This document shows, in pieces, positions 51,335 to 63,250 of a DNA stretch of 64,000 nucleotides (positions are counted from its first letter, which is position 1; each line of letters opens with the position of its first letter). The position numbers were made by a program, and so were the translations under genes. The notes beneath the pieces were generated by a model, which did no database searches, was not told where the DNA came from, and saw only the letters and a list, made by a program, of their open reading frames with translations. The DNA comes from Blastomussa wellsi (Eukaryota; Cnidaria; Anthozoa; Scleractinia; Plerogyridae), in the NCBI GenBank assembly GCA_947652115.1, contig OX393561.1, positions 41,866,426 to 41,930,425 of the forward strand, written 5' to 3'.

Positions 51335-54300
51335 TTAATAGCGTTCCTCCATCTGTACATAGAACTTCTCTGGCATCAAAGTGAGGCCAAACTGACCCTG
51401 CAAATTGACACCTTGGTACTTAGCTGGAAATCCATCCTGTGAGAATCGAAAGCTGTGAAGTAATGCAGCAAGAAACATGGAAACCGCCTTCAGAGCCAGA
51501 GGTTCACCGGGACACTTACGGCGACCCGAGGAGAAAGGTAGAAAGCTCGCAAGAGACTTGGGATCAATCACCTCACCTGCCTCATTCAGAAAACGCTTGG
51601 GGTTGAAAACATCCGGGTCTTTCCATATTTCTGGATCGCGATGCACAGACCAGAGGTTAACGAAGACGATAGTGTCTTTCGGGATTATGAAGTTCCGAAT
51701 TCTGGTTTCAGTGGTTGTGGAGCGGGGGATGGATAGAGGAGCAATGCTTGTCACTCTCAAAAGCTCATACACTACAGCTTGCAGGAGGGGAAGTGATGTT
51801 ATGTCTGCTACAGTTGGAAATCGTCCTCGGCCGATCACGCAGTCTAACTCTTCATGAAGCTGGTATTGGATGTCGGGATACTTGACCAGATACGCCAGGC
51901 CCCAGTAAATAGTGATGGCAGTTGTGTCAAGGGCGGCACCAAAGAGTTCTCCCAGGACTTGAATTATCTGTTCTTCAGTGAGCAGAGGAGCCATGTTAAG
52001 GGTGTTCACTCCAGCTGGGCTATTCTCTTTCTCTTTCATTGTCTCCTTCTGGATCGTGCTGATAAAACTGTCTGCGATGTTGCGAACTTGCCCTTCAGTG
52101 TAGGTTTGTTTGTTCTCAACGAACATCTTGGTAGTAGCATCATTTACGGCGTTCATTGCCAGGACAAGTTTGGACAGCGCTTTATTGGGGAGATATTTCA
52201 AGAATGGTAGAAAATCAACATGGCTACTGGCGTGAATTGCTTCTCGATAACCTTCGGCCAGATCGATAATTTCTCGGAGGCCTTTATCATCGTAGGATCG
52301 ATCGACTCCGAAAAGCGCGTTTAGAATGGTGTTAGCCATGGCAAACTTGACAGTTATCAAAGCATCTACAGGCTTTCCTTTCTGCAGCTTGAAGCAGTGG
52401 ACCAACCGCTGAGATTCCTGCAACAGTTTGCCTTCGAAGGCATCTGTATTCTTCACGAAGTTATGGATCGCAGAGACGCTCATCTTCCGACTAAGTCGCC
52501 ACTTTGGTGAGTAATCAGATACGGTAAGGCTGTTACCCTGTGGATTGGCAAGTTTAAAGGTGTACAGTTGTGGCCTGCCGGCAAAAGCTGTAGAGTGCTT
52601 GACAATGGCCTCCTGGATAGCATCGACTCCATTGAGCACCACTACTAAGCGCTTTCCTAACATCAAGCTGAATACATCTCCGTACTTCTGTGCCATCTTG
52701 GTGAGATCAAGATGCCCGTTCTCTCCCATGCGGAAACAAGCGCCTGTTGCAACAAAGAGCAAAAATATAAACGTGAATAGGCACGAAAAGATATTAGCAA
52801 TATTGCTTGAACATTTTTTTTTTCATATCACGATGAAAAAAAAATATAATGAAAGAAATATAATGAAATACAATGAAGCGAAATTTTATGAGCCATACAA
52901 AGAAATTTGAACCCGCAAAATAGCGATTTATTACACAACTAAGGTACTCAGAGGGATCTATTTTCCATTATTGGGCCGGGTATTGTCCCGAATGATCCCG
53001 TGAGCGATTCTTGTATTAAAATGACTTACAAAAGAAAAAATAAACTTGACTGACATGAAAAACTCTCACATACTTTGTTAATTGGTTTGTAAAACATATT
53101 TATTTGTTTTTCGACCGAAACACCTGGTGGGTGCTCACTCAGAATCCTGTTCTTCTTGGTCCTGTTCTCTGTACGCTTCTGGCTATAAAAACGTTTTCAG
53201 TCGTGTAATAAATCTCTTATTACCAAGCTTGCTCGGGACTGTACTGGGAAAATATCGGCCCTCGGTGTTTGCTGTATGGACCTCTCTACGCCCGCTCCGT
53301 ACTGTCAAAACCTCGGCCCGATATTCTACCAGTGCGGTGCTTGCGCTTGGTTAATAACATTCCTTGTATTCGTAATTTCAAGCGACCGACAGGATCGCCT
53401 ATTATTACACAACTTTGGATCCCCCGATCAAAAATTCCTGGATCCCCCCATGGCACATGAAACGACTCAAACAATCCATTTTATGGTAATTTGCATATTA
53501 ACTTAACTCTTTTCAAATTTTCCATAATATACGTTTGCGAATTAAAAATAACTAATACCAGTACAACGCTAAAAAAGTACAGTTACAAAACGTGAAAAAC
53601 AGAACGTTTTCGACACAAGGCAAGACACATTCAGTTATACCCTGAAGATGACCTAGTTTCGAAAACTTTCAGTATTTTAGTTTTAACCTTCTAAATACCA
53701 GTTTCTTTTAAAAAATGATGCAGGTTTTTCTTTATTTCATGCTAGTTAACTATATAAACTCTTTACGTGTAGGCTAATTGTGTGTTACTAATCTTCAGTG
53801 GTATATGTAGCCACCTTGATCTAGCTGTGCATCGCGTGTCAACCAATGCTGTTGTATTTTATAAAGGCGGTGGTACACGTGAAAAACAAAAGTTGGTTTG
53901 AAACGCTACCAGGCAGCGAGTGACCCCCATAAAATAGTACCCCAGGTTGGTACAGGACCTATTTGGTATCCACCTACTAATGGTTAACTTCAAATTCTAA
54001 TTTTAAAACTATATTAAATCTTCAACATCTCTTGTGAACGCGAACTGGCGAACCGAGATATTTGCGTAAGCCGATCGGTTAAGCGGCGTTAAAGCGACCT
54101 TCAGGGGTCAGGTGTATCCCCGCCTTAATTATTTGAAAAAATATAGTTTTTGGAAGAAAAGCTACCCCGCAGGGGTTTGGGCGAGCGTGGTTGAGGCAGA
54201 AGTCACGCGTTTGTGTATGATATGGTTTGTTAGCTAATTTGCTGCCTCAGCGATAGGCGTAAGACATGGAAAGGAACTTCAAGGTTATCACTTGTGCACA

Positions 54301-56320
54301 CTTGATCGCCATAATATAACCTACGATAGAGTGGGCTTTGCAATTATCAGTTTAGAAATCTGCGGACATTTTTTGTGAGGGAATGTAGTTGATTTTCTGC
54401 CCCGTCGTCACTGCGCCGAAAGGAACGCAACTAACTTTACGGAAGTCTTCAAACATCAGAAATTCAAGCTGATTAAGATACCAGTTTAAGTATAGTTTAA
54501 ATGCCACTATTAAACAAAACGCGTCGGTATATAGCCGATCTGTAAATACTCCATAAAAACGCGTGTTTTACAAAGTCCGAGCTGTTGCCAATGGCGAAAT
54601 ATGGCGAAGTTCGCACAACAAGTATGAAATCGGTCCAGTTATTTCTGACTTCGACACGTAGGCCGCATAATTCACTGAATTTGTTTGGTTAAGACAAAGT
54701 TCTAGTCTCAGAAAATAATCTGACGCAAAACTCCTGCGCTGAGTCATCAGCACTCGAGGCTTTTGACACGCGATGGGTCCACCCTCAATCTACAGTAGGC
54801 TGTGATCATGGAATATGCATACTAAACAGTTCCACAAACAATCAGCACTTGTCCTTTTATAAAGATTTTGAGTTAATTGATTATTTTTAACGTCAAGCTT
54901 TTGGCTTGCTAGTTTGTGATTGTAAAAACAAGTATGATGTGAAATGTTTACAGTGACCTAAAAAAATAATTTAGATAAGATCTTGTCTCGTTCTTCTTTA
55001 TTCTTTGATTTAGCAAAATCAGATGGCAGAAAATTCTTGACTACTAAAACACAAGTCAATGGAGTGATTTTTATAATTTGCCAGTTAATATAAAGCATGC
55101 CTTCTTTACCGAAACTGAGTGTTTAGTTTGACGTCAAAGCCCACTTTTGTTCAGCCACAAGGATCAAACATCGATCAGAAAAAATACATGAAATGTTTTG
55201 GTTGCCAAAACGGTTCCGGCTAAAAATGATTTAAAACTTCATTTTAAACGTAAGTCAACAATTGACGCTCATTTGACCAAACTGTTTTGCGGTTTAAAGT
55301 TGCTCATGTTTACTGTTGGTTTTACTTTTTATTCCTTAATGGTTCGTTATGACAACAGCTCGAAAGCAAATACTGAACGATTTTTTTATGAACTCCAGTT
55401 TTTGGCAGTTGTTATCGCAAAACAATTTCACATTTATTTGCTTTACTAGAAATCGGTTATTAGCATTCTAGACGGTAAGCCCATGAAAATTGTTAAACAC
55501 TTATTAACAAAACCGGTAAACCGTTTTTCTTTATTTTATAAATGTGTTACGTTTCAAAACGTGAATCAGCCGTCATAAAAGGAACACTCAAAATGAACAT
55601 ATCTTCAGCGATCGGCGAAGAACACGCAATATTCACCTTGCTCACACGCTTTTGTCATGTAATGGCACGCCTGTATAATTGTTCATTCATTGTGGATCGA
55701 ATTTTGTCGTTGATTTTGAAAACAAAGAGTCCTTGTATTTTAACTGATAAAGAAAGAGTTACAATAAAACGTAGCTGGTTTTTAATTAATATTCTGAGGG
55801 CTTTTAAACCTTGTCGGCAGCTAATTGTCGAAGTTAGTAAGAAAAAATGAACTGATGAAGGGGCTCTGCAGTACAAACTATGCTAACTAAATCACGGGAA
55901 GTTCGTACATTATATAGTACTTAATTGAAATCGCGTAAAGTAAGAATCCTGAATTTGTCGATACTAAAATCAATGTATGTAACGAACGATCTCACACATT
56001 TTAGAGGGATTTCTGCAGGCCACAGCCAGTAGTTTTATCAGACTTGCTGTTATGAAATGAAGAGTGCTTTAAACAGTCAAAAACTTTAAAACATACCTTT
56101 GAAGTGGTAAGTAAAAAACGTAATAACTCTACAAACACCGAAACGCGTTCAAAAATGTTGAAAAAGTAATCTTACCAATCACAGGAATGCCCCAGGGTCC
56201 TGGAGGTAGCTTGGAAAAATTGTGCTGCCACATTGCTTTTCCAGTTAGGAACACACAAACCAGAAAGCAGAAGAATAAAATTTTCCCACTTGATAAAAAC
56301 TCTTCGAACGAAAAACTCAT
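51335..56320 (-). CDS. Cytochrome P450 (clan 2-like), two exons, 517 aa
   Basis: A haem-thiolate monooxygenase anchored in the ER membrane. Exon 1 is 56320-56176: MSFSFEEFLSSG, membrane anchor KILFFCFLVCVFL, hinge LPPGPWGIPVI (residues 38-48). Exon 2 is 52743-51335. The intron (52744-56175, 3.4 kb) has GTAAGA...CAACAG ends in phase 1 and joins smoothly as a Gly codon. Exon 2 shows the C-helix WRLSRK, I-helix AALDTTAITIYW (about 314-325), K-helix ELLR (about 373-376), a PERF-like NPKRFLNEAG and the haem loop FSSGRRKCPGE with the axial Cys near 457. All hallmark residues are present and length is normal, so it is probably functional. One large exon after a short N-terminal exon and the motif style suggest clan 2 (CYP1/2/17-like); substrate unknown. 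The upstream in-frame ATG at 56494 was rejected because the MSFSF start places the anchor correctly. Confidence 0.9.
53218..53352. repeat. Imperfect foldback in the P450 intron
   Basis: The left part ATTACCAAGC, GGACTGTACTGGGAAAATAT, CGGCCCTCGG is mirrored by CTCGGCCCGATATTCTACCA and CGCTTGGTTAAT. Arms of about 50 bp with mismatches. Confidence 0.6.
54140..54830 (+). repeat. Diverged repeat block copy 2
   Basis: Partner of 49243-50330 (shared AGCTACCCYGCAGGG, RGCGYAAGACATGGAA, GCTGAGTCAT, GGCTGTGATCATG), lying in the P450 intron. Confidence 0.6.
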
Positions 56321-59300
56321 AATGAAAAAATGGCTAGTCAAGCTAAGATTTGCGGAAAAAAACCTGAGACAGTTGGAAGACCTTGTTCTCCGCTTTACAA
56401 CTTTGTTCAGCGTTGATGCGAGTTCAAGGCTAAATGGCCTCAAGAGAGAGCGATCGGGGAATATAAATATGCTAACAAATTGTTTACACCCCATTGAACC
56501 CCCTTATCTATTTATCGGCGATCATCACGCCATTCTCTCCGTGTCAGTAAAGACAGATAATTACTTTCCGTCCTGATCTTATGAGCACGTTACTTTGACT
56601 GGAGGTTGCTGGAGTTAATTAATGGTCAATCCAATTCAGCTAACTTGGTTTATAGTTTACTATGTTGTTACAAAATAACTACACTGTTCGTGTAAATTGA
56701 AGACATTGTCTACTCAGGAAACAAGGTGTTGTCAAAATGTAGACTCTCCCAACTGATAAGAGATTTCAACAGAGTTACAGAAAGGTTTAAGAGAACTGAG
56801 TTGCTGATCTGGGACTCTTGGAGTTATGATCAAAGTACGATGTTACGCTTTGTTGCTTTTGATATATTTAACAATAAACATCTATTTTTGGTTATCGATA
56901 CCCACGAGGAATGCTATTTTTGTAACTCGCTCTTTTGGCGGTAAAAAGATAACATAACCCTTAAAGCCCTAGGATCATCGGCAACGTACAAATGCAGGTT
57001 CTTCTTAACGACATATTAGCGTTTAGAGCTGAAGGAGTCCGCCGACAATTTGAGTTCAGTCTTTCATCGTTGATACTGACTCGATTTTGTTAAGCACATA
57101 TTGTTCTGACATGTGTACAAGCTTTGAGCTAGTCTCTCTAGTCTGTATTTGATACAGGCAGGAAAATCTGATAAGCTAATCATTTTCAGACAACTTTCTG
57201 ATAAATGATGTTGGGTACAATGAATCTTTCATTTTCTACAAAGGCCAAGGACACACTTAAATTTAATTTCACAACTTTTTTTTTCCATAATTGGTTTCAT
57301 CTGTTTATTTTTCATCTCTTTCGCAGCTAGGATCAGTCTGCCGTTTATAGTAGTTTTCATCTGAGTACCAAAGATTCACTTTTGTATCTCAAATGTACAC
57401 GAAGTCTTCCTAGGTTTGTTCGTTTGTTTCATTATTCTACTTTAGATGCACCCAAAACGAATAGATGGGGGCAATAAGCAAGGATGGAGAAATGGTCTGC
57501 CCATGAGAACTCGTAGTTGACAATACATTGGTGGTGATCGATACTGATATATATATATTTCGTCCTTCAAGGGATAGAAATTTTGTCATGTTACTTTATG
57601 TTTTACGTTCATATGCCATTCTTTTGGTCAACTCCAGAGCACAAATACATTGTATACACGTTTTAATAGTGAATAACTATAATTAAAGTTATGCAATCAA
57701 GAGCGTAGCTTGGGGAGGGGGGTCCTGGGATGCCCGTGATCCTGGCTACTGTTTGGCAATGCTTTGTTAATTTTTTTCCCATGAAAATTAGCTAAACTTG
57801 TACGTGGTCCAAAGTATAAACGACGCCGCTCATTCAGCCAAACGAAATCACAGCATGTTGTAGGTAATATAAAATAGCCCGAAATAAAGAGGTATTTTTC
57901 TGGAAATTGCTGATCGCAATTATTACCCACGGCAGGAGCCACATCTGTTAAATAAATTTCTAGACAGTTTCATAAAATTGTCAGCATGAAGCTATCAGTG
58001 CTTCAGACTGCCGCTTCTCTGATCGGACATTGAACCGTTGCTAGCTGGCTTACATTAACCCTCTGTCTCTCTCGAAAACAAATGATCATTTTGTTGTTGT
58101 TGTTGTTGTTGTTTCTTTGGTAAGGGCGTTTGTCACAATCAAGCGACTGAGAAAAATCTTCTGGAAGTACATTCCGCGGCGAACAATAGCATTGCGCTAG
58201 CTCAAAGGAGGTGCTGTGTAGCACACGTGGTCCAAAAAATCATAACTCGGCGAACTCGGCACAACTCAGAGCGCAGAAGTACTCAGCGTTAGCAGTTAAC
58301 TTTTCGTAAGGATCTCAGTTTAATAGAGGGGTTGTGTTTCAGGGACATGTTTGCTAACCTAAGTCCCAACAACCCATTTTTTACTGTGGGATAGCAAGAT
58401 ACTGCTACAGGCGAGGGTTTTTAACCACAACATAGTGGCTGAGAGTGGATGGTAACCTGTCAATATATATAACACGAGAAGCGTAGTGTTGCATGCAGGC
58501 TAGGCGACAAAATCTAGTAAGACTTAATTCAATATCCTGAATTATGCCGGCTGTTTGTAGCATGAAATGCCCTCTAGCGAGGATGGGGCGAAGAGAAGGC
58601 GGGAAGAAAGAAAGGGGGGAAGGGTAGGCAGGGAGGTGGGGGAAGGGCGTCCCACCTATCTCCCAACCCTCTCCCGATACCTTCGAATGTTATTCACAGT
58701 TATAGTTGAGGTACTGGTCAAACCGTTGCTTGCTGTTCGAGTGTGTCACTAATGAAAAGCCAACCTGTGTAGCAGTTTTCCTAAACATATTTTTGCTTTT
58801 ATCAAGGAAATATGACAATGTATTTTTCCTCAAGTCTTTGAATGGACAACTTGAGCCTTTAACGTTACTAACATCAAGAACGCACGGGCAATTAAGATGA
58901 AGATTCCGTTTGCTTAGCCTATAGTGACAAGGCTCTTTTTTAATTTGTTTTTCCTGTTTCAATTATTTCACGAAAACGACCAAATTTAAACCTAACTCCC
59001 CCCACCCCTCACTGATGATCATGATCACGAAATAAGGATAAAAAATAATGACAAGGGAGTTTAAATGAAACCTTATTAAGTCTTACATATTTTATTGGTA
59101 AATATCGTATACAATTATTCAATTGCTACTATAATTAGTTATCAACAATGTGTCAGTTTAAAAAAGTTTGATGTCCAGCAAACTGATTCCATTTTACTTT
59201 CGTCTAAAAAAACGTTTGAAATCTTTAAAGTGTCGGTTGTCTCTGAAACTGTTTAGTATACATTTTCATGATCGAAGCCTGTTAATGATGAAACTATTGC

Positions 59301-60126
59301 GTGCTCAAAGCCTTAAAGGAGATACGTTACGGTTTGTGCCCTTTGAAAAATTTAGCCTAAAGTTTTCCAAATCGTCATTCCCAATCCGTCTCCGTCTAAT
59401 CTCCATCCTTAACCATCCTTGTTCCTCTTTGGTTTATTAACACCTCTTTGGTGTTTTTCTTCCTTTGGTGTTTTTCTTCCTCTTCCTTTGTAAGTAAGAC
59501 CTTTGATAATAAGCAAGGTATGATCAGTAACGAATCAATATACCGTTTATCAATTCATTCTGTTTTCGAATGAGGTGACGTCTGCCAACAGAGAATTAAA
59601 TTTAATAACTATATAACTTTTTAATACTAGTGGCATTTCACTGACTGTAGCAGGATTTTGAATTTCTGATGTTTGGGAACTTAATTAAAAATAGATATGT
59701 CTGTGGCGTTCTGCCGTGACTCAGCGAGGAATCGAAGGGGCTCCAAATCCGAAAGTTCGACTCATCAACTGGCCTTCAACACAACCTAGTTTCAAAACTT
59801 TGAGCAAGTGTCAAGTAAAATAAATTCGGCTTTAAGCACTAAAATAATTAATGGCAAAGATTAATGTTGACCGGCAGCGTTGTTAGTGGACCGAACAAGA
59901 ACGGTCAAGAGTTGTTTACTAAAAATATACTTCCTTGTTAGGAGCTTGTTATTTACTAAAGCAAAACAGATACAGATTTTCATCATTTCCTCACAGGAAC
60001 TTGCACACATTAACGAACTCAAGAGATGACCTGTGAGTCCAAACTGCTGACTCCCTAAATCAACTGAGTCAGCTGAACTTGGAAACAACGCGTTCACATA
60101 CATTAAATTACGCCCGTCGTCAATGC
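56321..60126. other. Intergenic upstream of the P450 gene
   Basis: No gene seen. It holds a (TA)n run near 57548, a (TTG)n run at about 58090-58112, a purine-rich GAAGG/GGGA tract (58587-58650) and otherwise AT-rich DNA. Several ORFs of 60-129 codons overlap exon 1 or repeats and look spurious. Confidence 0.4.
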
Positions 60127-60604
60127 AAATTTCCGTTTCGTAAACGGTCGGTGCCACTTTTTCGACACTTAGAATTTTTTTGGGCTATCATCGAATTTTG
60201 TTACCCACAAAAAAAAGAAAACCTGTTCGTCAATGACCAGAATCGAACCCTGAACCTCTGACATGCCAACATCCCTACTTCACCACTACACTACCACAAA
60301 ACCACCAGGCCAATCCGCCAAATCCTCACAAATTTTCGTTATAAAAGATGATTTTCTTAGTCTATTTTACTTATAGTATTGCCCCACCCAACAAATAAAG
60401 CTAACCGCAAGCAAACCAGTGTGAAATTGAACAATTAGGCATTTGGTAAGTGTGTATTAGTCTATCACCAAATTATAACCAGTTTTGAGCTCTTGTGGGC
60501 CTATACTGGAGCAGATATAGCATCGTCCATTCCAAAAAGCTTGGTTACCAATTATGGCATCGACCGTTAAAAATGGCACCGACCGTTTACGAAACGGAAA
60601 TTAG
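60127..60604. mobile_element. 478-bp inverted-repeat element with 12-bp flanking direct repeats
   Basis: A perfect 29-bp inverted repeat (60128-60156 and 60574-60602; AATTTCCGTTTCGTAAACGG, then TCGGTGCCA) bounds the element. CGTCGTCAATGC lies directly outside on both sides (60115-60126 and 60605-60616), as a target-site duplication would. The interior carries tRNA-like pol III boxes on the minus strand. Confidence 0.8.
60239..60293 (-). ncRNA. tRNA-like pol III promoter (A and B boxes), SINE or tRNA relic
   Basis: On the minus strand TAGTGTAGTGG (60293-60283) fits the A-box TRGYNNANNNG, and GGTTCGATTCT (60249-60239) fits the B-box GGTTCRANNCY. They are separated by about 33 bases, as in tRNAs. 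The intervening GGCATGTCAGAGG-like stretch is also tRNA-like, but a full cloverleaf with paired acceptor stem was not confirmed. Most likely the head of a tRNA-derived SINE captured in, or forming part of, the inverted-repeat element. Confidence 0.6.
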
Positions 60605-60616
60605 CGTCGTCAATGC

Positions 60617-63119
60617 CGCACGTGCGTGACTTCTGTCCCCTACGTGCTTTCTTAAAACCCTGCGGGGTAGCTTCGCATTTAACAAAAAAATATATTATAT
60701 TCAATTATAGGTAATTAACAAAATACAAAAACTTTGGTTGACCCGTTTTAAGAGAGTAAACAGCTATGATCACGGCAGCTTGTCATACCCATGCAAATGA
60801 CGCCATTGCCACAGCGTTTGGTACAGGAAAAGTGAGTGCTCCTCTACTTGATTACCAATAAAATATTTAGCCTTAAGAAGACAATATTCAGTCATTTTAC
60901 GGTGTATCCTTAAGTTGCTCAGGACGTAAACCACATTAGCCTTCAGGAAGCAATGAGGGGTGTTAACCGCAATTCCGAGAAAGAAAAACACGGCCAAACC
61001 CACAATACCGTGTCGAATATCGACAAAACCGACGGAAGCTGGATTTCTAAATGCGAATTATTAATAGCCAGACCGCAGTTATTCAGGACGAATTACAGCA
61101 TTGATGAACAAAGAAGAACAAAGAAAGCCAAAGGTTAAGTAGAAATCCCAATTGTACAGTTCACGCAATAGAGACCTTCAAACGCATAGACCAGCGTTGA
61201 ATATGCTAGGTTGTTGAATTAGTGCTACCCATGTGGCTGGAACGCGCTAAAAGAAACTGAGGCTTGTTCAGTTATCATACATTGAGCTGCTACACCGGCT
61301 ACCTTTACACAGAGAATTGTTCAACAGCCTTTCTCCCAGGTTGTACTCTTGTTAATTTTTACATGCATGCGTAAAATGTAGATTTTAAAGGGACACTGTC
61401 AAGCCTGATTGTAGAAATTTTCATATTCCAATTTCCATATTATTGTGCCAAATGCCACCATATACACGAATAAATTTGATAAAAAGATTCCACAGAACAA
61501 GATAGAACAGATATTTTGGGGAAGTAGCACAGGATTACAAGGATGGAAGTGGATCGCAATTCATCAAAAATTATTTCTGGACGACATGATTTCTAGAAAT
61601 CAAAGCTGAAATTTTGAATCTTTTACTAGTTATTTTTTCTTCTTAGTTGATATTTCTTTGCTTTCACCACTTTTAGCATTTTTCTCCTTCTATGGCAAGA
61701 CAATAAAGCACGATTCCAGCAAGCTATAGGCCATACTTCGACTTTTATATTTGTTGACATCCTCGGAGACCCAGGGGCAAGCATCAGAAGAAAGCATTCG
61801 AATAGGTTTTGGAACTAGTAATTTGAGGGTATAGCATCCCACAGGGGTACTCTTCCAAATTCTTGTAAACTTTCGATCGCACAGATTTCGTTGCTCGGTT
61901 TACTTTGAGTCGCCCCTGGGTCTCCGATAGCCTGCGTAGCCGGTTGGATTCGAGAATGCCAGCTACTCAGCATTCACGGGTATTGCCCGCGAGGTCAAAC
62001 GACGAAGCCGCGCGAGTGGAAATCAACTCGACTCCTAACCATAAGGCTTTGCCGCTCCAACGACGGCCTCCCCAAAAACAAAAGCACTTCGCCGCGAATC
62101 CCGCCAGCTACGCAGGATGTTGTGGCAGTAGTTAAAAACGTAATTGACTTCATTGCCCGTTATTTCTGTGTAACTGGGTTCATAGAAAGTGGTCATGAAA
62201 GGCCCCTCAAATTTGGCCGTGCTCGCAAAATATCTGCGCCCCTACGAAAAAGTCACCGCTTATCGGTTAAATTTATTACAAAAACTAACAAAGATTATTA
62301 ATTCTTCTTTTTAAATTAAAGATGAACGATTATTTTTCACAGAGTGATTGAGCTACAGTAGAACACGACAAATATATCCCCCCGTGACGATTGCCTTAAG
62401 GCCGATGGCGTGATAATCGCCGCGAATGAAACACTTGGATTCAATGGAGTGTAAAAAGTATCTTTGCCGGCATATATACCCCGACCAATCTTTCCCTCAT
62501 CAAACCATTTGGCCCTAACTCCCCAGAGAGAAGATTGCTGTTTATATTTGATTGGTCAGCATCATGAGTTTTTCATCTGTAGACTCTTTATTAGATGCTG
62601 GACAGATTTTATTTCTCTGCTTTCTCCTACATGTGTTCCTAATACGGATTTTGCAGTACACTTTTTCCAAGGTTCAAGGGCCACTTTGTGTGAAAAGTAA
62701 GATTATTTTTGGTTATTTTTAAACGTTCCTAACAACTGTCTATACTATAGTTCTTTTATTATCTATAGTTACTTAAAAGTAATATTTGGTCTTGTTCATC
62801 ACGGTATAAATCATATATAAACATTGATTTATTTTAGTCCATTTCTCAGTTTGGTATTAATATATTCGGTTTTTTAATGTAAATACCTACAGAACTAGCT
62901 AAATACGTAAGAATATAGCTTAGTGTGGGAGATTGGCGTTACTCGTTGGCATTTCTTACTGTAGTTGCTTTTATGCAGATAAGTTAGGTAAACTAAGGTC
63001 ACTTTGACTTCCACCTGTTCGGCGCCAATTTGGAAAAGCCATATTTTGGCTGTTTCACTAAATTCACTCGGGAAACAAAAAGAACAATATTAACTCTTCA
63101 TTTCAAGAGAAAGAAACTG
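60617..63119. other. Intergenic repeats
   Basis: No gene. It includes the inverted CCCTGCGGGGTAGCT motif (60658-60672) and a repeat with inverted ends AGCCTGCGTAGCCGG...GCCAGCTACGCAGGAT (61929-62117). A GGGACACTGTCAAGC motif (about 61390) is of dispersed-repeat style. Confidence 0.45.
61929..62117. repeat. Inverted-end repeat (CCTGCGTAGC)
   Basis: CCTGCGTAGCCGG at the left and CCAGCTACGCAGG at the right are inverted partners with one mismatch. GC content is clearly higher than the surroundings; no ORF of note. Confidence 0.6.
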
Positions 63120-63250
63120 ACAATATCCTCTATATTCGCTCCGACGAAGGGCTAACGCTCGAAACGTCAGCTCTCGAATCTCCTTACGGTGACCAGTTTA
63201 CATTATCAACCCAGTTAATAAAACCAAATTATATTGATAAACTGCAAAGT
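63120..63250 (+). repeat. Retroelement (probably Penelope-like) terminal fragment
   Basis: Contains a hammerhead-like fold (63134-63179) followed by ACATTATCAACCCAGTTAAT, then AAAACCAAATTATATTG, also found inverted at 30087-30200. Hammerhead motifs next to such repeats are known from Penelope-like elements; no reverse transcriptase sequence is present here. Confidence 0.5.
63134..63179 (+). ncRNA. Hammerhead-ribozyme-like fold, core position 4 changed
   Basis: Reads ATTCGCT, core CCGACGA, stem II AGGGCTAACGCTC, core GAAA, a very short stem III ACGT, cleavage triplet GTC, then AGC...GAAT. Stem I pairs GCT with AGC and ATTC with GAAT around a TCTC loop. Stem II pairs GGGC with GCTC around TAAC. 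The two-base stem III is typical of Penelope-type hammerheads. The conserved core CUGANGA reads CCGACGA (U4 to C), which should reduce activity. Confidence 0.55.

Noticed and set aside
56187..56576. 129-codon plus-strand ORF over P450 exon 1
   Set aside because: Antisense to the exon with membrane anchor and PPGP hinge; no supporting features.
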